Assembly (NCBI GenBank): GCA_905234465.1
Contig: CAJOHU010000004.1
Coordinates: 1 to 45,901 of the forward strand
Direction: 5' to 3'
DNA from: an uncultured Alphaproteobacteria bacterium
Lineage (GTDB): Bacteria; Pseudomonadota; Alphaproteobacteria; Rs-D84
DNA length: 45,901 nucleotides
Shown here: positions 9,869 to 18,622 of the stretch, piece after piece
Numbering within the stretch: the stretch's first letter is position 1
How the letters are laid out: each line of letters opens with the position of its first letter
Notes under the pieces: generated by a model
The model's database searches: none
Told to the model about the DNA's origin: nothing
Seen by the model: only the letters and a program-made list of their open reading frames with translations
Program-made: the position numbers and the translations under genes

Positions 9869-10060
9869 AATAATATATGAATTTCCTTGTTTTCTGTCGT
9901 TTGCAAGACGATTTCCCAACCTTTGCGCCACAAACCCCAATATCGCAACAAATTCGCTTTGTTTTAATCTGAATTTGGGGTTGCGTTCAAAAAAGTATAA
10001 TAAATCACCATATAAAGATTTTTGGGCATATTCTGGTAGAACCTGATTTTTTTCTTTCAT
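9866..10060 (-). CDS. small hypothetical protein, RLxQSEFV family (64 aa)
   Basis: MKEKNQVLPEYAQKSLYGDLLYFFERNPKFRLKQSEFVAILGFVAQRLG...; SD AGGAAG upstream; paralogous to ORF at 45175. Confidence 0.7.
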   Translation of the reverse strand: MKEKNQVLPEYAQKSLYGDLLYFFERNPKFRLKQSEFVAILGFVAQRLGNRLANDRKQGNSYII

Positions 10061-10080
10061 CTTACTTCCTTTTTGAATCA

Positions 10081-10222
10081 AAAAAGCCATCTTTAATGAT
10101 GGCAGGAGGGTAAGAACTACTTTACACCAAATAGCCCGATGTATTGATTATTTCACCGGCCTCCTGCATAAGCAGAAGGTTATTTAATGTCGGCGCGCCG
10201 ACAGGTGCAAAGATGGTTCTTA
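10081..10222 (-). ncRNA. candidate structured attenuator leader, copy A
   Basis: Closing helix UAAGAAC/GUUCUUA + CUUUGCACC/GGUGUAAAG; H1 UGUCGGCGCGCCGACA; H2 CCUUCUGC-UUAU-GCAGGAGG; H3 CCGGUG/CAUCGG; downstream CCUCCUGC complementary to H2 3' arm; terminator GCCAUC/GAUGGC + U-run. Confidence 0.75.
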
Positions 10223-10253
10223 CTCCACCATATGACAATCGCCATACACGATA

Positions 10254-10282
10254 ATTATAAACATATTAATTTCTGATTGCAA
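10254..10282 (-). promoter_or_regulatory. sigma70-type promoter for leader A
   Basis: Minus strand TTGCAA (10282-10277), 17-nt spacer, TATAAT (10259-10254). Confidence 0.7.
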
Positions 10283-10286
10283 GGGG

Positions 10287-10943
10287 TTAGTATTTTTGCT
10301 TAAAATTACAATATTTTGAAATCGGGCACCCATCACATTTTGGACGCAATGCGGTGCATGTATATCGTCCAAACAGAACCATTACATGATTCGTTATCGC
10401 GTGGTATTTTTTGGGAATCTTTTTTAATAATTCTGATTCCACACGTTCCGGCGTATTCGCAGAATCATCCACCCATCCATACCGGTGGCTAAGGCGAAAA
10501 ACATGGGTGTCAACACCTATGTTCGGCGCAGCCCACAAAACATTCATAATAACATTTGCGGTCTTTTGCCCGATGCCCGGCAATTTCATAAGTTCCACGC
10601 GGTCATGATATTTTTTTGGAAACACCCATTGGGCGTTTTCCATGTTATCAAATTCTGCCAACCGTTCCGACAATGCGATTATATTTTTTGCCTTGTTATT
10701 AAAAAAAGAAATTACACGAATATGTTTTTTTAATCCGTCAATCCCTAATTCTAACATCTTGCGAGGCGTCGGCGCGATACGAAACAAAGCAGGTGTCACT
10801 TCGTTTACTTTCTTGTCTGTTGCCTGGGCGGATAAAATTACCGCCACAGCAAATGTGAATTCGTTAATAGAATACAATTCTGTCCGAATGTTCATATTCA
10901 AACCATTCGGTACAATTTCAAAAAATCGCTGTGGCGTTATCAC
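10287..10943 (-). CDS. nth: endonuclease III
   Basis: LPGIGQKTANVIMNV HhH motif, VDTHVFRLSHRYG, C-terminal C-x6-C-x2-C-x5-C cluster. Confidence 0.93.
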   Translation of the reverse strand: MITPQRFFEIVPNGLNMNIRTELYSINEFTFAVAVILSAQATDKKVNEVTPALFRIAPTPRKMLELGIDGLKKHIRVISFFNNKAKNIIALSERLAEFDNMENAQWVFPKKYHDRVELMKLPGIGQKTANVIMNVLWAAPNIGVDTHVFRLSHRYGWVDDSANTPERVESELLKKIPKKYHAITNHVMVLFGRYTCTALRPKCDGCPISKYCNFKQKY

Positions 10944-10944
10944 A

Positions 10945-13900
10945 TTATGCCTTTTCTATTGATATACCAAAGTTATATCCTTCTATATCCGCAAAGTGTT
11001 CTGCCGCGCCCGGTGACATTTCACGAATAAGCGCATCTGACATTATACGTTTCCGATGTTGTTCTATTGCACCAGATAGCGCCAAATCCGCTGTATAGGT
11101 CAAATTTATGCGGTCAGACACATCAAGTCCTATTTCTTTGCGAGTGTCTTGAATGAATCGCAGCGCATCGTTTGCCAAACCTTCGGCAATTAATTCTGAA
11201 TTTAATTCTGTATCCAAAATAACAACCGCCGTATTATCTGGCAACACCATACCGGTCACCCCATCACGAATGTTCAGACGATTTTCAAATTCATCAGAGT
11301 TCAATGTGTATTCGCCAACAATCAATTTATCGCCGTCCTTTTCATATTCACCACGCTTTACAGACGGAACAATTTCGCGCAACGCAGACCCCAGACGCGC
11401 GCCAATCTTTGGTGTCACCAAGTATATAAAACCATCTGCGACTTTATTCGCGCTGTCCAACCATTCAACAGTTTTTACATTTAATTCATCACGAATAATA
11501 TTGGTGTATTCGCGCATTGCCACCCCACCTGCAACTGTTAATTTATTAAGTGGCAAACGATTACGCAATTTATATTGTTCGCGCAATTGTTTCCCAACAG
11601 ATACAATTTCTTGAACCCGGCGCATATCGCCAACAATTTTTTCGTTCATTTCTATTGTTGTTGGGAAATCCGTTAAATGCACGGATTCTAAGCCTGTTAA
11701 ATTCTTGTAAATATATTCTGAAACAAATGGTGCAAATGGCGCAAGCACGCGGCACAGCATAATCAAAACCGTGTACAATGTATTAAATGCATCTGTGTCT
11801 TCGTCCCAGAAACGCGCACGCGAACGGCGTATATACCAATTATTCAACACGTCCAAGAATCTGACGAATTCTTTGACGGCAACATCCGGTTTATATTCTG
11901 CCAATGCTAAATCTGTCGTCTTTATCAACACATTCATTTCTGCCAGGATATATTCATCCAGCACATTGCGTGTCGGCGCCCCCCATACATCACGTGCGAT
12001 TATATTTGCAGCGTTCGCGTACAGCGTAAAGAAATGATACGCATTCCACAGTGGTGTCAGAATCGTCTTAATAGATTCTGCGAAAACTTTACCTTCTTTA
12101 TCAACTGGGACCGGTTCAGCCTTCATAAAATTACTGCCCAATATAAACAGACGAACCGCGTCTGCACCGTACACTTCCAATTGTTGTTCTGGGTTCACAA
12201 AATTGCCCAATGATTTAGAAAACTTGCGTTTGTTTTCATCAACAATCATACCATTCGCAGAAACTGTGCGAAATGCCGGCCTGTCAAATAATATAGCCGC
12301 AACCACCATCAATGAATAAAACCACCCACGTGTTTGGTCTTGACCTTCTATTATATAATCTGCCGGGAAAGTTTTTTCAAAAACATCTTGGTTTTCAAAC
12401 GGATAGTGCAGGGATGCAAACGGCATAGAACCAGATTCAAACCAACAATCTAAAACATCGGGTATACGTTTCCAACCATCTTTGGTTAGTGCATCCAGGG
12501 TTGGGCGATGCAAATCATTTATCTTAACACCAAAGAAGTCTTCTAATTCTGCAACAGACCCGAACACCTTGTATTCGCCGTTCTTTTCCCAAATCGGCAA
12601 TGGTACACCCCAAAAACGATTACGTGATATACCCCACGGGCGCACACCTTCTATCCAAGACATAAAACGATTACCCGCCGATGTCCATGTTGTGTCTTTC
12701 TTGGTTATTTCAACCAAACGGTCACGGATTTTTGGCACATCTATGTACCATGCATCTGTTGCACGATAGATAAGTTTTTCTTTGCTGCGCGGACCGAATG
12801 GATAACTGTGTTTATGCTGGTCCTTTTTAACCAGAATTCCATTAGAACGCAACCAATCAATAATCTTTGGATTCGCAACAAATATATTTTCACCCGCCCA
12901 ATCGGTCACCGTATTATCAAAATTACCATAATCATCAACATTTAATATCACCGGGAATTGTGGGTCAATCGCCTTGGCCACCATATAGTCGTCTTCGCCA
13001 TACGCAGGAGCAATATGAACGATACCGGTACCATCACTGTCGGAAACATAGTCCCCAGAAATCACCGTATACAGTCCGTGACCCGCCGCCGCCATATCTT
13101 TGTAATATGGGAAAATCGGCGTATAGCGCAAACCAATCATTTCAGACCCCATGACTGTTCCCAAATTTTCTGAATTTGCGAAAATCTTGTCGTATGCCCC
13201 AAGACGTGATTCTGCCAAAACATAAACATGACCATCATCGTGACGCATACGAACATATTTCATATTTTTGTTCACCGCCAATGCAGAATTTGCCGGCAAA
13301 GTCCATGGTGTTGTTGTCCACGCAACCGCACGGTCACCATTTTCTAATTCAAACCACACCGTCACCGTGTCATCAACAATGTCTTGATATTCGCTTGATG
13401 CTTCGGAATTAGATAAAACAGTACCCAATTTCCAATCATATGGGTTCACTTTGAAATCTTTGTACAATAATCCACGATTATACATTTCTTTGATTGCCCA
13501 TATCACAGATTCCATGAAATTTTTATCCATAGTACGATAACCATAATTATCGCCACCATCAACCCAACGCCCAACACGTTCAATAAACTTCAACCATTCG
13601 TTAGAGTATGTCATAACATCACTGCGGCACATGTCACAGAACGCAGCTATACCGTCATTTGCAACAATGTCTTTGGCGGTACGTTTTTGCTTTTTTTCAA
13701 CGGATGCTTCGGCAGGCAGACCATGGCAATCCCAACCCAACGCACGTTCTACATGTTTGCCTTTCATTGTTTGATAACGCGACACCATATCTTTGACCGC
13801 CGAAACCCCCAAATGCCCCCAATGTGGCAAACCATTGGCAAAGGGTGGACCATCATAGAATGAAAACGGGTGTCCCTGTTTCGTTTTTTCTAACGATTTA

Positions 13901-13989
13901 TGGAATGTGTCATCACTGCGCCAGAATTCTATTATCTGGTGTTCCATTGATGGAAAATCTGCCTTGGGTTCTGTTTTTGGGTATGCCAT
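10945..13989 (-). CDS. ileS: isoleucyl-tRNA synthetase
   Basis: FYDGPPFANGLPHWGHLGVSAVKD, GWDCHGLP, NKRKFSKSLGN. Confidence 0.97.
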   Translation of the reverse strand: MAYPKTEPKADFPSMEHQIIEFWRSDDTFHKSLEKTKQGHPFSFYDGPPFANGLPHWGHLGVSAVKDMVSRYQTMKGKHVERALGWDCHGLPAEASVEKKQKRTAKDIVANDGIAAFCDMCRSDVMTYSNEWLKFIERVGRWVDGGDNYGYRTMDKNFMESVIWAIKEMYNRGLLYKDFKVNPYDWKLGTVLSNSEASSEYQDIVDDTVTVWFELENGDRAVAWTTTPWTLPANSALAVNKNMKYVRMRHDDGHVYVLAESRLGAYDKIFANSENLGTVMGSEMIGLRYTPIFPYYKDMAAAGHGLYTVISGDYVSDSDGTGIVHIAPAYGEDDYMVAKAIDPQFPVILNVDDYGNFDNTVTDWAGENIFVANPKIIDWLRSNGILVKKDQHKHSYPFGPRSKEKLIYRATDAWYIDVPKIRDRLVEITKKDTTWTSAGNRFMSWIEGVRPWGISRNRFWGVPLPIWEKNGEYKVFGSVAELEDFFGVKINDLHRPTLDALTKDGWKRIPDVLDCWFESGSMPFASLHYPFENQDVFEKTFPADYIIEGQDQTRGWFYSLMVVAAILFDRPAFRTVSANGMIVDENKRKFSKSLGNFVNPEQQLEVYGADAVRLFILGSNFMKAEPVPVDKEGKVFAESIKTILTPLWNAYHFFTLYANAANIIARDVWGAPTRNVLDEYILAEMNVLIKTTDLALAEYKPDVAVKEFVRFLDVLNNWYIRRSRARFWDEDTDAFNTLYTVLIMLCRVLAPFAPFVSEYIYKNLTGLESVHLTDFPTTIEMNEKIVGDMRRVQEIVSVGKQLREQYKLRNRLPLNKLTVAGGVAMREYTNIIRDELNVKTVEWLDSANKVADGFIYLVTPKIGARLGSALREIVPSVKRGEYEKDGDKLIVGEYTLNSDEFENRLNIRDGVTGMVLPDNTAVVILDTELNSELIAEGLANDALRFIQDTRKEIGLDVSDRINLTYTADLALSGAIEQHRKRIMSDALIREMSPGAAEHFADIEGYNFGISIEKA

Positions 13990-14007
13990 ATCATTTTCTC
14001 CGTGATT

Positions 14008-14034
14008 TTATTATAAAAAACGGGCGCATGCGCG
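14008..14034 (-). promoter_or_regulatory. attenuator terminator hairpin before ileS
   Basis: Minus strand GGGCGC-GCAT-GCGCCC G TTTTTT (read from RC of aaaaaacgggcgcatgcgcgcccc). Confidence 0.65.
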
Positions 14035-14063
14035 CCCCAGCCAACGCCAAAGCGCGCCGCCGG

Positions 14064-14096
14064 TTATCCTATAATAATTATTGTTTTTTTGCTCAT
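14064..14096 (-). CDS. putative ileS leader peptide MSKKTIIIIG
   Basis: ATG AGC AAA AAA ACA ATA ATT ATT ATA GGA TAA: four consecutive Ile codons just upstream of terminator hairpin and ileS. Confidence 0.7.
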   Translation of the reverse strand: MSKKTIIIIG

Positions 14097-14248
14097 GTTG
14101 GTCACTTTAATATATAAAATAACAAAATTCCAGTATTTTTTTGCGCGACATCCGCCTGCGCCAATCTCGCTGTAACGAAGTGAAAGCGGAACGGCGAGAC
14201 ACTCAAAAATTTTAAATGCGCACACAGGTGCGCATTAACAATTTTTGG

Positions 14249-14324
14249 TGGTGCCGGTGATAGGACTTGAACCTACGACCCCCTCATTACGAATGAGATG
14301 CTCTACCAACTGAGCTACACCGGC
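14249..14324 (-). tRNA. tRNA-Thr(CGT) with encoded CCA
   Basis: GCCGGTGTAGCTCAGTTGGTAGAGCATCTCATTCGTAATGAGGGGGTCGTAGGTTCAAGTCCTATCACCGGCACCA. Confidence 0.95.
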
Positions 14325-14338
14325 ATGCGAGACACACT

Positions 14339-14755
14339 TTACATGACAATATTTCTATTTTCAAGTGTTTTAAGTGTGGTTTTGTTTATTTTTTCCCATA
14401 TTGTGCCTATGTCGCCCACAATTACACCCGTATACACCGGTGTTTCATCATTTAAGTTAAACATTCTGCGCAAATCTGGCAAATATTGCGAAACCAATTT
14501 CAACCCCGCAGGGGTTAATTCCCATTTCGCACCGAGTTGCATATCACAACCTTGGTACAAACAAATTTCGCCATTCATAAAATACCCACGGGGGTTAAAC
14601 GCCAACACAGAACGAATTTTCACAGACGGCATACCAATATCGGACAACATTTGTTCATGCGAAACATCGGAACCAGGCGCAGAAACAATCAACCCAGATT
14701 CCAACATTATAAACGCGCGCCGCATTATATGAAAATTCTTGGCGTATTCAGGCAT
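14339..14755 (-). CDS. hypothetical protein
   Basis: 138-aa ORF overlapping the preceding gene's stop (TAATG). Confidence 0.65.
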   Translation of the reverse strand: MPEYAKNFHIMRRAFIMLESGLIVSAPGSDVSHEQMLSDIGMPSVKIRSVLAFNPRGYFMNGEICLYQGCDMQLGAKWELTPAGLKLVSQYLPDLRRMFNLNDETPVYTGVIVGDIGTIWEKINKTTLKTLENRNIVM

Positions 14756-16140
14756 TATATTTGTCTTTGTCTGAAATAACCGTTAATTTTATCTGCAACA
14801 ATATCGCGACCACAACAACGCGAACCTTCGGGGCATTTGCCCATTGACAAACACGGCGGGGTCAAATATTTCATCAATTTTGCATTTTGACCAATATATT
14901 GCCCTAAATCGCGGCGCAAATCACAAGAAATATGATATATTGCTTCTTGGGCACACCAACATGTGCGTTTACCTTGTTCATGCATCAATGCATTCAAGTT
15001 CGCGTGTTTATTGTATTCAACCATCGCACCATATGGTGCAATCGTCAATATCATGTTTGCCGGAATTGCATTATCATTACGCAACACATAATATTTACGC
15101 ATAAAATTATCTGCATCTTTGCTTAAACCCGCCGCGTTCAATAATGGCGGCAAATAGAAATATCCGGTAAAGTGCGGTGCGGAACGCTGGATACTGCGGT
15201 GGCGTTGGTCTTGTCCCATTGTCGCCCCGGCATCAACATGAATTTTTGTATCTACATACATTAATGAATTATTCATATACTGAGGATGGAATTGCAATGT
15301 GTCTGCGGTATCAAGTGATTTGTTTTCTGCAAACATTTTATCATCATATTTATAAGATAATAACTTAAATTCCGGACGTGTTTTTATGCCGCGATATTTT
15401 TCAGATATGAAAAATTCTGGGGCATAATTATTAATGTGTGCACGTTTATCAGGATCAAACATATATTCAATTTTTGGATCATCATGTATTGCCAATTCTG
15501 CCATTTGATTTACCGCATCACGCATTTCCGGTGTCCACGCCGTACGATACAATGTAAACAGCGTGGCAAGGTCAATCGTGTAATCTAATGCGGTTGGTGC
15601 AATCATTGATACAAACATCCTTAATTGTTCTTGGGCAAATTTTGGCGCATTTTGTTCAACATATTTTTCAGACGCATGCGGTCTTTCGCGGTGAATCGCG
15701 TCACGTGCAATTTCTGTCACACGATTTTTATTCTTGGCATAAACTTCCAATCCGTTTTCAATATAATCACATGCACGATTTATTCTTGATTCTGGACAAC
15801 CCGGATAATATGTTTCCAACATATTCTTGATTGCAGCCATATCTGGGTTATCATACATTTTTGAAAAACGCCCAGAACGTTGATCTGTATTATAAAATGG
15901 CGCGGTAAGGTGCAGACCAAAAACAACACTGGATACCGGAATACCATCAATATTGAATGTGTAATAATTATGTTCCAATGTTGTGTGATGTCCGGTTTTA
16001 AACAGACGATTTTCAACATCAATCGTTTCGCCAATTTCCGGCACATCCGCCGCATAGCACGTGCGTGCCGCATGTGATGCCAAAATGGTTGGTTGCAAAT
16101 CTGTTCCGGCAATTTTTTTAACTTTAATGAGATCCGACAT
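14755..16140 (-). CDS. ThyX-like flavin-dependent thymidylate synthase-related protein, apparent two-domain form
   Basis: MSDLIKVKKIAG...; ThyX-like RSGRFSK and QDQRHRSIQRS segments; Cys-rich C-terminus. Confidence 0.65.
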   Translation of the reverse strand: MSDLIKVKKIAGTDLQPTILASHAARTCYAADVPEIGETIDVENRLFKTGHHTTLEHNYYTFNIDGIPVSSVVFGLHLTAPFYNTDQRSGRFSKMYDNPDMAAIKNMLETYYPGCPESRINRACDYIENGLEVYAKNKNRVTEIARDAIHRERPHASEKYVEQNAPKFAQEQLRMFVSMIAPTALDYTIDLATLFTLYRTAWTPEMRDAVNQMAELAIHDDPKIEYMFDPDKRAHINNYAPEFFISEKYRGIKTRPEFKLLSYKYDDKMFAENKSLDTADTLQFHPQYMNNSLMYVDTKIHVDAGATMGQDQRHRSIQRSAPHFTGYFYLPPLLNAAGLSKDADNFMRKYYVLRNDNAIPANMILTIAPYGAMVEYNKHANLNALMHEQGKRTCWCAQEAIYHISCDLRRDLGQYIGQNAKLMKYLTPPCLSMGKCPEGSRCCGRDIVADKINGYFRQRQI

Positions 16141-16221
16141 TTTCAATCCTTTTATCCTTAACAATTTTTTATTACAACATTTGAATAGCTTTTCAACATT
16201 TATTTTCCATTTTTTTATTTT

Positions 16222-16258
16222 CCCGGCTTTTTTGATAAAAAACATCAAAAAGACCGGG
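16222..16258. repeat. 37-nt palindromic element, copy 2
   Basis: CCCGGCTTTTTTGATAAAAAACATCAAAAAGACCGGG. Confidence 0.8.
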
Positions 16259-16261
16259 AAT

Positions 16262-16298
16262 GCCGGTCAAAATGATAAAAAATGCAAAAAATGCCGGC
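16262..16298. repeat. 37-nt palindromic element, copy 3 (opposite orientation, 3 nt from copy 2)
   Basis: GCCGGTCAAAATGATAAAAAATGCAAAAAATGCCGGC. Confidence 0.7.
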
Positions 16299-16300
16299 AA

Positions 16301-18607
16301 TTACTTGTCACGAAGGCGGGCAGGGCATTTCTTTTCCACCGCCGCAATAATATCACTATGCAATTTTGCCAAATCAGATTCCGACATTTTTTCGCGGGGT
16401 GTAAATGTAATTGTGAAAGCAATGGACTTTTTACCATCCGGCATTTCAAACGAATCAAATACAACCGCGCTTGATATCGGGTTTGTTGCATATCGCGCCG
16501 CCGCGACTAACTTTTCAGCCGGAAAATCAGACGGCACAACAAACGCAAAATCACGCGTTATTGGTTGAAAATCGCCCATAATGATTGGTCCATGTGACGA
16601 AACCCGACGGGGCAGGTTTTCTATATCGCCAACAATTCCGATAACAACATTTGTTTTTATCTTTAACGCACGCGCAACAGATGGGTGTAATTCACCAAAT
16701 TCTGCCAATACCTTTTTACCCTGAACAACGCGACCATAACGGTATGGGTGTGCCCAAAGCGGCGGATTTTCCGTTTCAATCGCAAAGTTTTGACCATTTA
16801 ATAATAAAACAACATCTGCCTTAACATCATATATATCAACGGCGCGATTACGTTTTTGCCAATGTTTTGGTGATGTTGCACCGGTGCGAACAATACAAAT
16901 TTCAGTATGTTGCGCGCCCGGCATATCGCCATCAAAAACCGTACCCAATTCAAATAAATTCAAATCTGGATATCCACGCTTTTCGTTTTCTACAACCGCG
17001 TTCAACATTCCACCCAACAATGTATTGCGCGCAGTATCTAAATCAGAAACAATTGGATTTGCCACGCGAATAATCGGTTTGTTGGTCAATATTTCTTCAA
17101 TGCGCGAATTTCCAAAACTGTACGAACGACACTCGTTCAGACCACGCGCCGCCAAAGACTTTTTAAGATACAAATCAAAATCATCTGAATGTGTCACATC
17201 GCCCATTGTATGCGTATCATTTTGGGCAATTTTTTCGTACCCATATATACGAATTAAATCTGCAACAACCGTTTCAGGAATACATACATCAACGCGCGCA
17301 GATGGTGCGGTTATTTCCCATTTGTTTCCTGTAAATTTGCCGGTGTATCCCAAACGGGTCAATATATCGCGCATATCGTCCACTGACATTTCAAGACCTG
17401 TTCTTTTGACGAACATATCAGGTGAATATTTCACAGGTGTATTTTTTGGCGAATCATCCCCCGCCGCATTAAATCCAACAATTTTACCACCACATGCGTC
17501 TGCGATAATCTTGACCGCGTACATCAACGCCGGACCCGTCACAGTTGGGTCTATACCGCGTTCATAACGATACGAAGCGTCGGTTGATATTCCTAAACGC
17601 TTGGAAGTTTTGCGTACAGATACCGGGTCAAAGTATGCGCTTTCCAAAATTATATTCTTGGTTTTATCAGATGTGCAACCGCGCACCCCACCGATAACAC
17701 CCGCCAATGCCAAAATTCCACTGTCATCAGCGATAACCATATCAGAATCTTGCAATTCATGTTCGCCCCCAAACAGGTCTGTGAATTTTTCACCTGGTCG
17801 TGCCATACGCACAACTATATTCCCATGTATTTCATCTGCATCAAAACAATGCATCGGTTGCGCCATGTCATAGCATATGTAATTCGTCGCATCAACTGGT
17901 GCATTCTTTGGATTAATCCCAATCGCACGCAGACGGTTGGCGATTTTTGTATCTGATGGACCAATTTTTATGTTATGGATTTCCGCCAATTTATATGCCC
18001 GACATTTATCTGTCTTGATTTCAACGCCACGCGCATTACCGGATACAGCGAACCCGTCATCGTGTGGTGCGATATATTCGCCCGCACCCGCCGCAGAAAG
18101 GTCACGCGCCACACCGCGCACCGCCAAATAGTCCGGTCTGTTCGGTGTAATACCTGCATCAAAAACAATCGGACATTCAATAACGGGTGTACCAATCTTG
18201 GTGTCTTTTGGTAATTCTATAATACCAGTGTGGTCATCGTTTATACCCAATTCACGACCACTGCACATCATACCATCGGACAACACACCACGCAATTTTC
18301 CACTTTCTATTTTATGTCCTTCTATGACACAGCCCGGTGTCGCCAACGCAGAAATCAAACCGACACGCACATTTGGCGCACCACAAACAACCTGGCGCAG
18401 GGTTGGCGATCCGTCATCAACCATTAACACATGCAAATGGTCACTGTTTTCATGTGGCCGACATTCTACAATTTTTGCCGCAATGGGCGGAATAGGGCAT
18501 ATAAGTTCTTCTACTTCAAGCCCCGTCCGCGTAAGCGTATCTGCAATTTCCGTCGCAGACAAATCTGTTTTCAAATAATCACGCAACCAATCAAAAGTCC
18601 ATTTCAT
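16301..18607 (-). CDS. pheT: phenylalanyl-tRNA synthetase beta subunit
   Basis: MKWTFDWLRDYLKTDLSATEIADTLTRTGLEVE; C-terminal FDX-ACB domain. Confidence 0.96.
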   Translation of the reverse strand: MKWTFDWLRDYLKTDLSATEIADTLTRTGLEVEELICPIPPIAAKIVECRPHENSDHLHVLMVDDGSPTLRQVVCGAPNVRVGLISALATPGCVIEGHKIESGKLRGVLSDGMMCSGRELGINDDHTGIIELPKDTKIGTPVIECPIVFDAGITPNRPDYLAVRGVARDLSAAGAGEYIAPHDDGFAVSGNARGVEIKTDKCRAYKLAEIHNIKIGPSDTKIANRLRAIGINPKNAPVDATNYICYDMAQPMHCFDADEIHGNIVVRMARPGEKFTDLFGGEHELQDSDMVIADDSGILALAGVIGGVRGCTSDKTKNIILESAYFDPVSVRKTSKRLGISTDASYRYERGIDPTVTGPALMYAVKIIADACGGKIVGFNAAGDDSPKNTPVKYSPDMFVKRTGLEMSVDDMRDILTRLGYTGKFTGNKWEITAPSARVDVCIPETVVADLIRIYGYEKIAQNDTHTMGDVTHSDDFDLYLKKSLAARGLNECRSYSFGNSRIEEILTNKPIIRVANPIVSDLDTARNTLLGGMLNAVVENEKRGYPDLNLFELGTVFDGDMPGAQHTEICIVRTGATSPKHWQKRNRAVDIYDVKADVVLLLNGQNFAIETENPPLWAHPYRYGRVVQGKKVLAEFGELHPSVARALKIKTNVVIGIVGDIENLPRRVSSHGPIIMGDFQPITRDFAFVVPSDFPAEKLVAAARYATNPISSAVVFDSFEMPDGKKSIAFTITFTPREKMSESDLAKLHSDIIAAVEKKCPARLRDK

Positions 18608-18622
18608 TTCATACCCCCAAAA

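Noticed and set aside
10081-10222. Known riboswitch identities (TPP, FMN, SAM-II, cobalamin, T-box) for the leader RNAs
   Set aside because: No match to the remembered conserved cores of those classes; a formal Rfam search is still required
16140-16248. N-terminal extension of the ThyX-like ORF (MMFFIKKAGKIKKW...)
   Set aside because: The extension is generated by the 37-nt palindromic element; the internal Met at 16140 is the more likely start
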